From: Lachnospiraceae bacterium
GTDB lineage: Bacteria; Bacillota; Clostridia; Lachnospirales; Lachnospiraceae
NCBI GenBank assembly: GCA_024690605.1
Contig: JAILOV010000050.1
Span: 17,182 to 81,181, forward strand
Direction of reading: 5' to 3'
DNA: 64,000 bases
Position 1 is the first letter of the stretch. Each line of letters starts with the position of its first letter. Positions 18,196 through 35,112 of this stretch are shown here, piece after piece. The notes below the pieces were generated by a model that had not been told where the DNA came from, did not search any database, and saw only the letters and a program-made list of their open reading frames with translations. The position numbers were made by a program, and so were the translations under genes.

Positions 18196-20733
18196 CTATT
18201 TTGCATTGTACTGAATGGCCTCTTCCGGCGGCAGCGGCTTGCTGAAGTAGTAGCCCTGAATGGTGTTCGCGCCGAACTCCCGCAGGCGCTCATACTGCCA
18301 TTCTTCCTCCACGCCTTCGATGATGATCTCCTTGCCGAGATCGTGTACCAGCAGGATCACATCGCGGACAAAACTGTCCTTGCCGTCGACCAGATAGGCA
18401 TCCACAAGCGACTTGTCCAGCTTGATGACGTCCACGGGAATGTAGGTGAGATAGCCCAGCGAGGAATAGCCGGTCCCGAAATCATCCATGAGGAGCCGGA
18501 TCCCCAGTTCCTTGAACCGGTCAAACAGATGATTGGCCTGCGCCGTGCGGTCAAGGAAAATGCCCTCCGTGATCTCGATCTCGAGATACTGCGGCGGGAT
18601 GTCATGCTTCTTTAACAGTGCTTCGACATAGTCCAGATACCCGGTGTCGTTGAGCTGGTTGCTGGAATAATTGATGGAAACAGGATGCAGGGTGATGCCC
18701 GCGTCACGCCACGCGGCTAGCTGTTCGATCACAAGCCTCGTCGTGATGCGCCCGATCCGCCAGATCCAGCCGTTCGCTTCCGCCACGGGAATGAACTGGC
18801 CGGGGTAGATCCCCTGTTCCCGCATACGCACCAGCGCTTCAAAGCCGCTCACTTCTTTTGTCTTTGCGTCGATCTGCGGCTGGTAGACCATATAGAAGCC
18901 ATCCTTTTGAAACGCTTCCGTGAGCTTGCCCTTGATGCGGTTCTCCTCGCGCATCTTCGCCTTGGTCTCCTCGGCGAACAGCACCGCCCGGTCGCGCCCC
19001 CGGTCCTTGGCGTCATACATCGCGATCTCCGCGTTGATGATATGCTGTTCCGGTGTCGTCTCGCCGTCGGACACGGAGATACCGACACTCGCGGAGAGGC
19101 GCGCTTCCATCTCTCCCGCGGGGACGGGCATCCGGAAGAGTGTTAAAAGCATCTGCGTGAGCGCATGCTCCGCGGTCAGCTGCACACCGGGAACGATAAA
19201 GAGATATTCGTCACCGCCGTAGCGTCCGACCAGCCACCCGTTCTTGTCGCACAGCTCCTTAATGAGCGTTGTCAGGTATTTCAGGATCTCGTCCGCCATT
19301 TTGTGGCCGTAGTCCTCGTTCACCGACTGGAATTTGTCCAGATCGGCCATCATTACGGTATAGACGGAGTCCCGGGTGAAGTCGTTGTGCAGATGCTCCG
19401 TGATCGTCCGGCGGTTCATGATGTGCAGGAAATCGTCATATTCCGCGCGCTGCTTCAGCTGTTCCTGGGATTCCCTGAGGTCGTCGCGCGACGCTCTGAG
19501 TTCGTCGGCCGAGTGCTGCAGTGCGCGGTTGGATATCTCCACGGACACAAAGAAGAGGATCAGCGCGGCCAGCATCAGAATGACCGGCAGGAAGATGTTG
19601 CGATAACGGGAGATAAAGGATTCCGGACGGTTGATGTAGATGGTGTCCGCAGGCAGTTCGTGTTTGAGGAGTCCGTAATGTTCCAGCAGCGCATAGTCGA
19701 TTTCGGTGCGTCCCGGTGTTGTGATCTCCAGACGCAAGTCGGAAATATCCTCTCCGTCGATCGACTTATTGACCATCTCGCCCGCGAGCCGGCAGTGTTC
19801 AACGAAATCCATCACAACGCCGCCGAGCACGCCCTCTCCCTCACCGCCGGTATAATTGCGGAAAACGGGCAGTCCGTGCGTGTGCAACGCGACCGCGCTC
19901 GTCATCTCTCTCACGGAGTGCACATGCCCGTCCCGATCGGTATAACAGGTCATGAACAGGATCACCGTATCCTCCGGCAGCGCTTCCAGTTCGGACATCA
20001 GTTCCGTGTGCGAAAGCTCCTGGGAATTCAGATCGGTAAACTCGATCGAGGAATAGGCTTTTGCAAAGAGATAGAACAGCCGGTTATCTTCGCGTCCCGC
20101 GGCCGAGTCATCATGCAGGGAAACGAAGCGCTTTGCCCCGGGGAACAGCTCGTGCGCGAGCGAAAGCGTGTCCCCGAGATAGTTGTTTTCGTACAATCCG
20201 GCCGTCAGCGGCTCTTTGGACGCTCTCTCCGCCAGGGAAAGATCGTTGATCCCGAAGAACACGACCGGGAGCCCCGCAAACAGACCATCGCGGTACTTCA
20301 GCACAAATTCCAGCGCGGCGTCATCGCCGGCGATCACCGCCTCATAGTTTCTCGCGGCATTGCTGAGGCGCACGGCAAGCAGATCGTAAAACGCCAGCTC
20401 CTCCTCCTCGGAGGGATGGAGCTTGGATTCCATATAGACCGTGTCAAACTCAACGCCGTGCGGATAGAGGCTTTCCGCCAGACCCGCTTCCTGATCATCC
20501 GCCGTGAAATACTGCGGTCCATAGGAAGAAAGAAACAGGACATGGTGTTCCGCCGCGACCGGTGTCCTCATCGTGATATCCCTGCTGCCTTCCACGCGGT
20601 TGTTTTCGTAGAACAGCAACAGGATCGCCGACATCAGGAACACGATGCCCGCAAGGACCATAATGCTGCGTACGAATTTTGTGTGTCCGGTCCGCTTCAA
20701 GAATTCTGTCCTCTGTTTATCCTCGGCTGTCAC
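18196..20733 (-). CDS. Membrane sensor with GGDEF and EAL domains (cyclic-di-GMP turnover)
   Basis: 845 residues. TM helix at about 23-43, an extracytoplasmic region (about 50-370) resembling ABC-type substrate-binding sensor domains (HVLFLSSYGPQYF near the start, VVFFGINDLS in the middle), a second TM at about 375-397, then a short coiled coil. The GGDEF domain carries GGDEY at 506-510, with Tyr in place of the usual Phe. The EAL domain starts with EALVR at 632 and keeps the later residues DDFGTGYSS (Asp750, Asp751) and EGVEEEW. Phosphodiesterase activity is likely; cyclase activity or GTP-sensing is possible. It overlaps the upstream methyltransferase gene by 4 bases. In flagellated Clostridia such enzymes tune motility, but no direct link is shown. 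Confidence 0.9.
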   Translation of the reverse strand: MTAEDKQRTEFLKRTGHTKFVRSIMVLAGIVFLMSAILLLFYENNRVEGSRDITMRTPVAAEHHVLFLSSYGPQYFTADDQEAGLAESLYPHGVEFDTVYMESKLHPSEEEELAFYDLLAVRLSNAARNYEAVIAGDDAALEFVLKYRDGLFAGLPVVFFGINDLSLAERASKEPLTAGLYENNYLGDTLSLAHELFPGAKRFVSLHDDSAAGREDNRLFYLFAKAYSSIEFTDLNSQELSHTELMSELEALPEDTVILFMTCYTDRDGHVHSVREMTSAVALHTHGLPVFRNYTGGEGEGVLGGVVMDFVEHCRLAGEMVNKSIDGEDISDLRLEITTPGRTEIDYALLEHYGLLKHELPADTIYINRPESFISRYRNIFLPVILMLAALILFFVSVEISNRALQHSADELRASRDDLRESQEQLKQRAEYDDFLHIMNRRTITEHLHNDFTRDSVYTVMMADLDKFQSVNEDYGHKMADEILKYLTTLIKELCDKNGWLVGRYGGDEYLFIVPGVQLTAEHALTQMLLTLFRMPVPAGEMEARLSASVGISVSDGETTPEQHIINAEIAMYDAKDRGRDRAVLFAEETKAKMREENRIKGKLTEAFQKDGFYMVYQPQIDAKTKEVSGFEALVRMREQGIYPGQFIPVAEANGWIWRIGRITTRLVIEQLAAWRDAGITLHPVSINYSSNQLNDTGYLDYVEALLKKHDIPPQYLEIEITEGIFLDRTAQANHLFDRFKELGIRLLMDDFGTGYSSLGYLTYIPVDVIKLDKSLVDAYLVDGKDSFVRDVILLVHDLGKEIIIEGVEEEWQYERLREFGANTIQGYYFSKPLPPEEAIQYNAK

Positions 20734-21680
20734 CCCTCACCACACCATCGCGCGCTGGCTCCGCAGGGCAGCGCGATATTTTGTGGTGCAGGGTCGTTTT
20801 CTGCCGTCCCCGTCACGGGAAGCGCCAGTTCATCCGCTTCGATCGTCCCGTTTCTTCCGGACGCAAGTGTCAATGCCATCAGGTCCTTCATGACTAACGG
20901 CTGCAGTCCCGTCGTGTAGGAATTCAACAGGAAAAAGAGCGGGCGGTCGCTCACAACATCCTTGAGCAGTGTGAGCAGTCCGTAGATCGCGTCCTCCAGC
21001 TTCCATACCTCACCGCCGGGTCCTCTGCCGTAGCTCGGAGGATCCAGGATCACCGCGTCATAGGTTTTTCCGCGGCGGATCTCACGCTGAACAAATTTCA
21101 CGCAGTCATCAACAAGGAAACGCGCCGGTCTCTCTGCCAGCCCGGAAACCGCGAAATTCTCCTTGGCCCAGCCGACCATTCCCTTCGCGGCATCCACGTG
21201 TGTCACATGTGCGCCCGCAGCCGCGGCCGCGACCGTCGCACCGCCCGTGTAGGCGAAAAGATTCAGCACCCGCACCGGATCGTTTTCTTCACGACGTGCG
21301 GCTTCGCGCGCGATGATCGGCATGAACCAGTCCCAGTTCGCGGCCTGCTCGGGAAACAGTCCCGTGTGCTTGAACTGAAACGGTTTCAGGCGAAAGACGA
21401 GCTGCGGGTCTCCGTTCGCGGATCCGGTCACCGCGCCGGGGACCGGCGTCCAGGTGATATCCCACTCCTGCGGAAGATCGTGCAGTTCCCAGTTCCCGCC
21501 GCCCTTATCGCTCCGGTGATAAACGCCGTTGTTGTGATTCCAGCCCGCGTGCGTCCTGGGAGAATCCCATATCACCTGCGGATCCGGGCGCACGAGCAGA
21601 TAGCTGCCCCATCGCTCGAGTTTCTCGCCGCCCGAGCATTCCAGCACCTCATAATCCGTCCATCGGTCCGATATCCACAT
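20730..21680 (-). CDS. Class I SAM-dependent methyltransferase, rRNA cytosine/RlmI-RlmK-like
   Basis: 316 residues from MWISDRWTDYEVLE, the usual start of this family in Clostridia. LNLFAYTGGATVAAAAAGA (about 140-158) is the SAM-binding loop, VDAAKGMVGWAKENF the acidic loop following it, and LDPPSYGRG (about 215) the NPPY-like catalytic motif. By family it methylates rRNA; the site is unknown. An in-frame extension upstream to 21764 reads through the tuf terminator and is rejected. No ribosome binding site precedes the ATG, and a TATAAT box ends only 6 bases before it, so a leaderless mRNA is predicted. Overlaps the GGDEF-EAL gene by 4 bases. Confidence 0.85.
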   Translation of the reverse strand: MWISDRWTDYEVLECSGGEKLERWGSYLLVRPDPQVIWDSPRTHAGWNHNNGVYHRSDKGGGNWELHDLPQEWDITWTPVPGAVTGSANGDPQLVFRLKPFQFKHTGLFPEQAANWDWFMPIIAREAARREENDPVRVLNLFAYTGGATVAAAAAGAHVTHVDAAKGMVGWAKENFAVSGLAERPARFLVDDCVKFVQREIRRGKTYDAVILDPPSYGRGPGGEVWKLEDAIYGLLTLLKDVVSDRPLFFLLNSYTTGLQPLVMKDLMALTLASGRNGTIEADELALPVTGTAENDPAPQNIALPCGASARWCGEG

Positions 21681-21686
21681 AGTATT

Positions 21687-21714
21687 ATTATATGATAAAT
21701 AGAACGTAGCGCAA
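21687..21714 (-). promoter_or_regulatory. Promoter of the methyltransferase gene giving a leaderless transcript
   Basis: Minus strand -10 TATAAT (21687-21692) followed by AATACT and then the ATG. A TTGCGC box (21709-21714) lies 16 bases upstream. With normal -10 to +1 spacing, transcription would begin at the A of the start codon. Confidence 0.6.
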
Positions 21715-21741
21715 GAACCAAGTATACCGCAAAAACAACAT

Positions 21742-21772
21742 AAAAAACCGGGACATGTTGCCATGTCCCGGT
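21742..21772 (-). terminator. Intrinsic terminator after tuf
   Basis: Perfect 11-bp stem ACCGGGACATG (21747-21757), loop of 4, CATGTCCCGGT (21762-21772). On the minus strand it is followed by a run of T (TTTTTTA). It ends the str operon 30 bases after the tuf stop. Confidence 0.92.
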
Positions 21773-21801
21773 CCTGTTTCTTTGGTTCTTCCGATCAGAT
21801 G

Positions 21802-22992
21802 TTACTCGATGATCGAAGCAACACGGCCCGATCCGACGGTTCTGCCGCCCTCGCGGATAGCGAAGGTAAGACCCTGCTCCATAGCGATGGGGTGGATCAG
21901 CTCGATCGTCATCTCGACGTGGTCGCCGGGCATGCACATCTCGGTGCCATCCGGCAGGTTGCAGACACCCGTGACGTCCGTGGTGCGGAAATAGAACTGC
22001 GGACGATAGTTGTTGAAGAACGGGGTGTGACGGCCACCTTCATCTTTGGTCAGGACGTAGACCTGCGCCGTGAACTTCTTGTGGCAGGTAACGGTGCCGG
22101 GCTTGGAAATGACCTGTCCTCTCTGGATACCGTCGCGATCGACGCCACGAAGGAGCAGACCGACATTGTCGCCAGCCTCGCAGTAGTCCATGGACTTGCG
22201 GAACATCTCGATACCGGTAACGACCGTCTTGGAATTCTCTTCCTTAATGCCGACGATCTCGACTTCCTCGGAGAGATTCAACTTGCCTCTTTCGACACGG
22301 CCCGTTGCAACGGTGCCGCGGCCGGTGATCGTGAAGACATCCTCGACAGGCATAAGGAACGGCTTGTCAACCTCACGCTGCGGATCCGGGATATAGGTGT
22401 CGACCTGATCCATGAGCTCCATGATCTTGTCGCCCCACTCGCTCTTGGGATCCTCGAGAGCCTTCAGCGCGGAACCGCGGATGACCGGGATATCGTCGCC
22501 CGGGAACTCATACTCGTTGAGCAGGTCACGGACTTCCATCTCGACCAGGTCGAGCAGCTCCGGATCGTCAACCATGTCGCACTTGTTCAGGAACACGATG
22601 ATGTAAGGAACACCGACCTGACGCGCAAGAAGCACGTGCTCACGGGTCTGCGCCATAACACCGTCGGTAGCCGCAACAACGAGGATGGAACCATCCATCT
22701 GTGCAGCGCCGGTGATCATGTTCTTGACATAGTCCGCGTGTCCGGGGCAGTCGACGTGCGCATAGTGTCTCTTCGCCGTCTCATACTCGATGTGCGCGGA
22801 GTTGATCGTTATTCCACGAGCCTTCTCTTCGGGAGCCTTGTCGATCATGTCGAATGCGACCGCCGTTCCGCCCTGTCTGTCAGCGAGAACCGTCGTGATC
22901 GCAGCCGTCAGCGTGGTCTTGCCATGATCAACGTGACCGATTGTGCCGACATTACAATGCGGTTTGGTTCTGTCAAACTTCTGCTTTGCCAT
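21802..22992 (-). CDS. tuf: Translation elongation factor Tu
   Basis: GTPase that delivers aminoacyl-tRNA to the ribosome. G1 GHVDHGKTT at about residues 19-27, G3 [12 protein letters not shown] at about 82, and G4 NKCDMVDD at about 137 are all intact. Domains 2 and 3 follow ([13 protein letters not shown], then the C-terminal [11 protein letters not shown]). 396 residues, normal length. It lies 213 bases downstream of fusA, with its own promoter and repeat R3 in the gap, and ends at a strong terminator. Confidence 0.99.
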   Translation of the reverse strand: MAKQKFDRTKPHCNVGTIGHVDHGKTTLTAAITTVLADRQGGTAVAFDMIDKAPEEKARGITINSAHIEYETAKRHYAHVDCPGHADYVKNMITGAAQMDGSILVVAATDGVMAQTREHVLLARQVGVPYIIVFLNKCDMVDDPELLDLVEMEVRDLLNEYEFPGDDIPVIRGSALKALEDPKSEWGDKIMELMDQVDTYIPDPQREVDKPFLMPVEDVFTITGRGTVATGRVERGKLNLSEEVEIVGIKEENSKTVVTGIEMFRKSMDYCEAGDNVGLLLRGVDRDGIQRGQVISKPGTVTCHKKFTAQVYVLTKDEGGRHTPFFNNYRPQFYFRTTDVTGVCNLPDGTEMCMPGDHVEMTIELIHPIAMEQGLTFAIREGGRTVGSGRVASIIE

Positions 22993-23063
22993 TGTACCTT
23001 TCCTCCTTAGTACCTTTAAATCCTTGCCGACCCCGTCGGCACCTATTGAATCAGCTAAATTTC

Positions 23064-23092
23064 ATAGTATCATAATCAGCTGATTATCGCAA
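23064..23092 (-). promoter_or_regulatory. tuf promoter with a palindromic spacer
   Basis: Minus strand -35 TTGCGA (23087-23092), 17-base spacer, -10 TACTAT (23064-23069). The spacer and -35 edge contain a perfect 16-base palindrome ATAATCAGCTGATTAT (23072-23087), which could be an operator or a chance AT-rich feature. It allows tuf to be expressed beyond the str-operon transcript. Confidence 0.65.
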
Positions 23093-23112
23093 GTATATTT
23101 TTACCGATGCTG

Positions 23113-23205
23113 ATGCTTCGGAAGTTCTGCTTCGGAAGTTCTGCTTCGCTTCGCTCAGCAGAACAAGCTTCATACTAACACTCGTGAACTACCGAGTGTA
23201 AGTAT
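23113..23205. repeat. Structured intergenic repeat, copy R3 (after fusA)
   Basis: Stem 1 TACTAACACTCG (23173-23184) pairs with CGAGTGTAAGTA (23193-23204), with the family mismatch and an 8-base loop. Stem 2 GTTCTGC (23138-23144) pairs with GCAGAAC (23158-23164). The outer end has a tandem GGAAGTTCTGCTTC duplication, like R2 but with a different core that is changed on both arms. It abuts the fusA stop codon. Confidence 0.85.
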
Positions 23206-25323
23206 TCAGCTTTTTCCCAGTAACTTCTCCTGCACGTTCTTCGGAACCGGATCATAGTGATCGAAGAACATGGAGTAGTTGCCGCGTCCCTGCGTCCTGG
23301 AACGAAGATCCGTCGCGTAGCCGAACATCTCCGAAAGCGGCACATAGGACTTGACGATCTTGCCGCCGCCGAGATCATCCATGCTCTCGATCCGGCCTCT
23401 GCGCGAATTGACATCGCCGATGACGTCGCCCATATATTCCTCGGGCATCGTGATCTCCACCTTCATGATGGGCTCAAGGAGCACCATGCCGGCTTTGCTC
23501 ATCGCATCCTTGAAGGCAAGGGAACCTGCCGCCTTGAATGCCATTTCGGACGAGTCAACCTCGTGATAGGATCCGTCATAGACCGTCGCGTGGATGCCAA
23601 CCACCGGATAGCCGCCCAGAGCGCCCGTCTTCATGGCCTCCTGGATGCCGTTATCGATCGGTGTGATGTATTCCTTGGGGATCGCACCGCCGACGATCTC
23701 GGAATCGAACTTGTAGAGCTCTTCGCCGTTCGCGTCCATGGGCTCAAAGCGCACGCGGCAGTGGCCGTACTGACCGTGACCGCCGGTCTGCTTGATGTGC
23801 TTGCCCTCTGCCTCGACCGACTTGGTGAAGGTCTCCTTGTAGGCAACGCGCGGCGCGCCGACATTGGCTTCAACCTTGAATTCGCGCAGCAGTCTGTCCA
23901 CGATGATATCCAGATGCAGCTCGCCCATACCGGCGATGATCGTCTGACCTGTCTGATCATCGGAGCTGACGCGGAAGGTCGGATCCTCTTCAGCGAGCTT
24001 GGCCAGAGCGTCAAACATCTTGGCCTGCCCCGCCTTGGTCTTGGGCTCGATCGCGAGCTCGATGACCGGCTCCGGGAATTCCATGGACTCGAGGATGATC
24101 GGATGATCGGGATCGCAGAGCGTGTCACCCGTCGTTGTGTTCTTCAGGCCGACCGCAGCAGCGATATCGCCGGAGAACACCTCATCCAGCTCCTGTCTCT
24201 TGTTGGCGTGCATCTGCAGGATACGTCCGATATGCTCGTCCTTGTTCTTCGTCGCGTTCAGGATGTTGGTGCCTCCCTGCATCACGCCGGAATAGACACG
24301 GAAGAACGCAAGCTTTCCGACAAACGGATCCGCCATGATCTTGAACGCCAGAGCGGCGAACGGCGCGTCATCGGAAGAGGGCGCCTCTGTCGGGTTGCCC
24401 TGCATGTCCGTACCCTGCGCGTTCGGGACATCCGTCGGCGCGGGCAGGAACTCCACGACCGCATCCAAAAGCTTCTGAATGCCCTTGTTGCGATAAGCCG
24501 TACCGCAGCAGACCGGGACCGCCTCCGAGGCGATCGTGCCCTTGCGGAGCGCCTTCTTCAGTTCATCGATCGTGATGCCTTCCTCGCCGTTCTCAAGGTA
24601 TCTCTCCATGAGATCCTCGTCGAGCTCAACGATCTGCTCCACCATCTTGTCATGCCATTCCTGCGCCTGATCCTTGAGATTGTCCGGAATGTCCTCGATG
24701 GAGATGTCACGGCCGTTATCGCCGCGATAGTAATAGGCCTTCATCTCAAACAGATCGACAACGCCCTCGAACTGATCTTCCGCACCGATCGGGATCTGAA
24801 TGCTGACCGGGTTCTTGCCCAGCCGGTCACGGATCATGTCCAGATCATGGAAGTAATTGGCACCGACGATATCCATCTTGTTGATGAATGCCATACGCGG
24901 AACCTTATAGGTGTCCGCCTGGCGCCACACGTTTTCGGACTGCGGCTCCACGCCGTTCTTGGCGTCGAACACGCCGACCGCGCCGTCCAGCACGCGCAGT
25001 GAACGCTCAACCTCGACCGTGAAATCCACGTGTCCGGGGGTGTCGATGATGTTGATCCTGTGCTCGAGCGCGCCGGGCTTGGGCTTGTTGTTCTCCTGCA
25101 CCGTCCAGTGCGCCGTTGTCGCCGCCGATGTGATCGTGATGCCGCGTTCCTGCTCCTGCGCCATCCAGTCCATCGTGGCAGTACCGTCGTGCGTCTCACC
25201 GATCTTGTAGTTAACGCCCGTGTAGAACAGGATACGCTCCGTCAGGGTCGTCTTGCCGGCGTCGATGTGCGCGATGATACCGATGTTCCTGGTTCTTTCC
25301 AGGGGGTATTCTCTTTTAGCCAT
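23206..25323 (-). CDS. fusA: Translation elongation factor G
   Basis: GTPase that drives ribosomal translocation. G1 AHIDAGKTT at about residues 18-26, G3 DTPGHVDF at about 90, and G4 NKMD at about 144 are intact. Domains II-V follow with normal spacing over 705 residues, ending ...[10 protein letters not shown]. It is 16 bases downstream of rpsG. The stop codon is directly followed by repeat R3. Confidence 0.99.
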   Translation of the reverse strand: MAKREYPLERTRNIGIIAHIDAGKTTLTERILFYTGVNYKIGETHDGTATMDWMAQEQERGITITSAATTAHWTVQENNKPKPGALEHRINIIDTPGHVDFTVEVERSLRVLDGAVGVFDAKNGVEPQSENVWRQADTYKVPRMAFINKMDIVGANYFHDLDMIRDRLGKNPVSIQIPIGAEDQFEGVVDLFEMKAYYYRGDNGRDISIEDIPDNLKDQAQEWHDKMVEQIVELDEDLMERYLENGEEGITIDELKKALRKGTIASEAVPVCCGTAYRNKGIQKLLDAVVEFLPAPTDVPNAQGTDMQGNPTEAPSSDDAPFAALAFKIMADPFVGKLAFFRVYSGVMQGGTNILNATKNKDEHIGRILQMHANKRQELDEVFSGDIAAAVGLKNTTTGDTLCDPDHPIILESMEFPEPVIELAIEPKTKAGQAKMFDALAKLAEEDPTFRVSSDDQTGQTIIAGMGELHLDIIVDRLLREFKVEANVGAPRVAYKETFTKSVEAEGKHIKQTGGHGQYGHCRVRFEPMDANGEELYKFDSEIVGGAIPKEYITPIDNGIQEAMKTGALGGYPVVGIHATVYDGSYHEVDSSEMAFKAAGSLAFKDAMSKAGMVLLEPIMKVEITMPEEYMGDVIGDVNSRRGRIESMDDLGGGKIVKSYVPLSEMFGYATDLRSRTQGRGNYSMFFDHYDPVPKNVQEKLLGKS

Positions 25324-25339
25324 CTTCTACCCTCCTAAA

Positions 25340-25810
25340 TCAGAAACGATAATGCGAGAACGCCTTGTTCGCCTCTGCCATCTTGTGCATGTCCTCTTTG
25401 CGCTTCACGGATGCACCCGTATTGTTATACGCATCCAGAAGTTCCGCAGAGAGTTTGTCGATCATCGTCTTCTCGCCGCGTGCGCGGGAGAAATTGACCA
25501 GCCAGCGAAGGCCCAGTGCCTGCCGTCTCTCCGGGCGCACCTCGATCGGTACCTGATAGGTCGCACCGCCGATACGGCGAGCCTTGACCTCAAGCTGCGG
25601 CATGATGTTGTTCATCGCGCCCTCAAAGATCTCCAGCGCGGGCTTGCCGCCCTTTTCCTCGGCTTTGGCAAACGCGCCGTACACGATCTTCTGCGCGATA
25701 CCCTTCTTGCCGTCAAGCATGACCTGATTGATCAGCTTCGTCACCAGTCTGCTTCCGTAGACCGGATCCTCGAGAATGTCTCTCTTGATAACATGTCCTT
25801 TTCTAGGCAC
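25340..25810 (-). CDS. rpsG: 30S ribosomal protein S7 (GTG start)
   Basis: Head-assembly protein that binds 16S rRNA and contacts mRNA and E-site tRNA. The GTG at 25810 gives [20 protein letters not shown] and the normal 156 residues. AAGGAGGG stands 7 bases before it, so the longer in-frame form to 25846 is rejected. The central [20 protein letters not shown] and the [16 protein letters not shown] segment confirm identity. The 272-base gap to rpsL contains palindrome R5. Confidence 0.96.
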   Translation of the reverse strand: MPRKGHVIKRDILEDPVYGSRLVTKLINQVMLDGKKGIAQKIVYGAFAKAEEKGGKPALEIFEGAMNNIMPQLEVKARRIGGATYQVPIEVRPERRQALGLRWLVNFSRARGEKTMIDKLSAELLDAYNNTGASVKRKEDMHKMAEANKAFSHYRF

Positions 25811-26006
25811 GTCTCTTCCCTCCTTACTTATTGCGGCACCCGACACTCACGGACTCCAGGGCTGTCCTGCCGTCTGCCGTCTTTCAAGTAGTTCATCGGT
25901 ACTCACGTTGCATTGTGTTCGTGCGGTGTTACAGATATCTTTTAGTGATACAGAATGCCAACACGATAAAACGGTATAACCTTGAACTTCTTTAAACTAC
26001 AGTTTC
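25811..26006 (-). other. Intergenic region between rpsG and palindrome R5
   Basis: About 200 bases without a gene. The strong S7 ribosome binding site is at its left end. A weak promoter-like pair (minus strand TTGGCA, 18 bases, TATCTG) is the only other signal; I do not consider it secure. No S7 leader is recognised. Confidence 0.35.
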
Positions 26007-26085
26007 TGACGCAACATGGGTTCAAGGTCCCAAAGCTCATTGTGCAAGCACTTTCGCTTTGTGACTTTTCAACCCTGTTGCGTCA
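26007..26085. repeat. Large nested palindrome R5 at the rpsL stop codon
   Basis: Outer arms TGACGCAACA (26007-26016) plus GGGTT pair with AACCC plus TGTTGCGTCA (26071-26085), 15 bp with one bulged T. Inside are CAAAGC (26031-26036) with GCTTTG (26056-26061) and GTGC / GCAC at the tip. The rpsL stop codon TGA is part of the outer arm. No strong U-run follows, so it looks more like a repeat or RNA-stability element than a terminator. Confidence 0.8.
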
Positions 26086-26505
26086 CTTTTTAGCTGCCTT
26101 CGGTCTCTTTGCACCGTACTTGGAACGGGCCTGCTTTCTGTCAGCGACGCCCGCGGTATCCAGTGTTCCGCGGATGATGTGGTAACGCGTACCGGGCAGG
26201 TCCTTGACACGGCCGCCGCGGATCAGCACCACGCTGTGCTCCTGCAGATTGTGTCCCTCGCCCGGAATATAGCTCGTGACCTCGATCCCGTTGGAAAGGC
26301 GGACACGCGCGATCTTACGAAGCGCGGAATTCGGCTTTTTCGGTGTGGCGGTCTTGACCGCCGTGCACACGCCGCGCTTCTGCGGCGAAGATGTGTCGAT
26401 CGGCTTCTTGTGAAGAGAATTGTAGCCGCGCAGCAGCGCAGGCGCCGTGGATTTCTTCACGGATGTCTGCCGACCTTTTCTCACCAGTTGGTTAAATGTT
26501 GGCAT
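26083..26505 (-). CDS. rpsL: 30S ribosomal protein S12
   Basis: Decoding-centre protein and the classic site of streptomycin-resistance mutations. The decoding loop [20 protein letters not shown] is near residue 52, and [20 protein letters not shown] near residue 83. Both lysines of the PKKPNS motif are wild type. At 140 residues it is normal. First gene of the str operon, behind a near-perfect promoter. Its stop codon is within palindrome R5. Confidence 0.98.
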   Translation of the reverse strand: MPTFNQLVRKGRQTSVKKSTAPALLRGYNSLHKKPIDTSSPQKRGVCTAVKTATPKKPNSALRKIARVRLSNGIEVTSYIPGEGHNLQEHSVVLIRGGRVKDLPGTRYHIIRGTLDTAGVADRKQARSKYGAKRPKAAKK

Positions 26506-26584
26506 TCCTTTTCCTCCTTTTAGAATTTGTTTGATCTATTCGGTACACGCTGCCGTCCCTGTACGGAAGCGCGCACAAACAAGA

Positions 26585-26613
26585 ATTATATTGCGGTGTC
26601 CCGCATTTGTCAA
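26585..26613 (-). promoter_or_regulatory. Perfect-consensus sigma-A promoter of the str operon
   Basis: Minus strand -35 TTGACA (26608-26613), 17-base spacer, -10 TATAAT (26585-26590): all twelve bases match consensus. The spacer holds an inverted repeat TGCGG/CCGCA. It starts 8 bases from the rpoC stop codon; no separate terminator for rpoC is visible. Confidence 0.92.
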
Positions 26614-26620
26614 ACGCGGC

Positions 26621-30415
<3,795 letters not shown>

Positions 30416-30464
30416 GCTGCTGCACTCCTTTCGTCTGAAAACTCAAATCAGGATCACGAGGGAC

Positions 30465-34337
<3,873 letters not shown>

Positions 34338-34429
34338 TCCCCCTCCGCTAAGTATGAAACCGCGTTGACTTGAATGCACGATCGTAAAAAAGCGCGCAAA
34401 GGCTAATGCGCCACAATAGTGCATTTTTC

Positions 34430-34459
34430 ATCATAACGCAAGGGGAAAAGTGATGTCAA
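34430..34459 (-). promoter_or_regulatory. Sigma-A promoter of rpoBC
   Basis: Minus strand -35 TTGACA (34454-34459), 18-base spacer, -10 TATGAT (34430-34435). The leader to the rpoB start is about 87 bases. It follows the rplL terminator, so rpoBC can be expressed separately from rplJL. Confidence 0.8.
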
Positions 34460-34550
34460 GAATTTTTTTAAGATATTTTGCAGGAGTGCCGACGCCTCGC
34501 AAGGCCCCGCTCAGGGAACCGGCGCTCCTGCGATAAAACGTCATTCCTGC

Positions 34551-34590
34551 GATAAACAGGCCGTGTGAATGCACAGAACACTCACACGGC
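34551..34590 (-). terminator. Terminator or attenuator between rplL and rpoB
   Basis: Minus strand stem GCCGTGTGAGTG / CATTCACACGGC (12 bp with one G-T pair, 7-base loop, 34560-34590), followed by a modest T-rich tail CTGTTTAT. The weak tail suggests partial read-through into rpoBC, the usual arrangement. Confidence 0.7.
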
Positions 34591-34616
34591 TTGCTTCATT
34601 TCGCAGTATAGTTTTC

Positions 34617-34997
34617 TTACTTGAGGGTAATCTTTGCTCCCTCGGCTTCGAGCTTGGCCTTGATGTCGTTGGCCTCGTCCTTCTGCGCACCTTCCTTGAC
34701 CATCTTCGGAGCGCCCTCGACGAGATCCTTGGCCTCCTTCAGACCGAGACCGGTGATCTCGCGGACAACCTTGATGACCTTGATCTTGTTCGGGCCAACC
34801 TCGGTCAGCTCGACGTTGAAGTCGGTCTTCTCTTCCTCAGCAGCGCCGCCGCCCTGGCCGCCGGTGGTCGCAACAACCACACCCGCTGCCGCGCTCACGC
34901 CGAACTCTTCTTCGCAAGCCTTGACGAGCTCGTTGAGCTCAAGAACGGTGAGTTCTTTGATCGCGTCAATGATTTCCTGGGTAGATAACTTCGCCAT
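34617..34997 (-). CDS. rplL: 50S ribosomal protein L7/L12
   Basis: Stalk protein present in four or six copies per ribosome, recruiting translational GTPases. From [16 protein letters not shown] it has 126 residues: N-terminal dimerisation helices, a flexible Ala/Gly linker ([13 protein letters not shown], about 39-51), and the C-terminal factor-binding domain with [27 protein letters not shown] stands 8 bases before the ATG at 34997, so the longer frame to 35048, which runs into repeat R4, is rejected. Confidence 0.97.
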   Translation of the reverse strand: MAKLSTQEIIDAIKELTVLELNELVKACEEEFGVSAAAGVVVATTGGQGGGAAEEEKTDFNVELTEVGPNKIKVIKVVREITGLGLKEAKDLVEGAPKMVKEGAQKDEANDIKAKLEAEGAKITLK

Positions 34998-35035
34998 TGT
35001 ATTTTCCTCCTTATCGATCTTTGTTTTCTTCATAG

Positions 35036-35112
35036 GATGTTCCATCATGTTTCGTTCGATGGAACTAAGTTCGTACTAACACCCGAAACTACCGGGTGTA
35101 AGTGCTCACTTA
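35036..35112. repeat. Structured intergenic repeat, copy R4 (after rplJ)
   Basis: Stem 1 ACTAACACCCG (35075-35085) pairs with CGGGTGTAAGT (35093-35103), again with the family mismatch. Stem 2 GTTCCATC (35039-35046) pairs with GATGGAAC (35058-35065). It sits between the rplJ stop and the rplL start and has no tandem duplication at the outer end. Confidence 0.85.

Noticed and set aside
19165..20919. Open frame of about 580 codons opposite the GGDEF-EAL gene
   Set aside because: Shadow frame; the minus-strand protein has intact GGDEF and EAL motifs.
23257..25002. Open frame of about 580 codons on the plus strand opposite fusA
   Set aside because: Antisense shadow of a well-conserved gene; translation is a low-complexity Arg/Leu/Asp mix without motifs.
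34903..35048. Longer starts for rplL, rplJ, rpoB, rpmG and rpmJ
   Set aside because: The upstream extensions run through repeats, leaders or promoters and lack ribosome binding sites; the shorter starts match the families.
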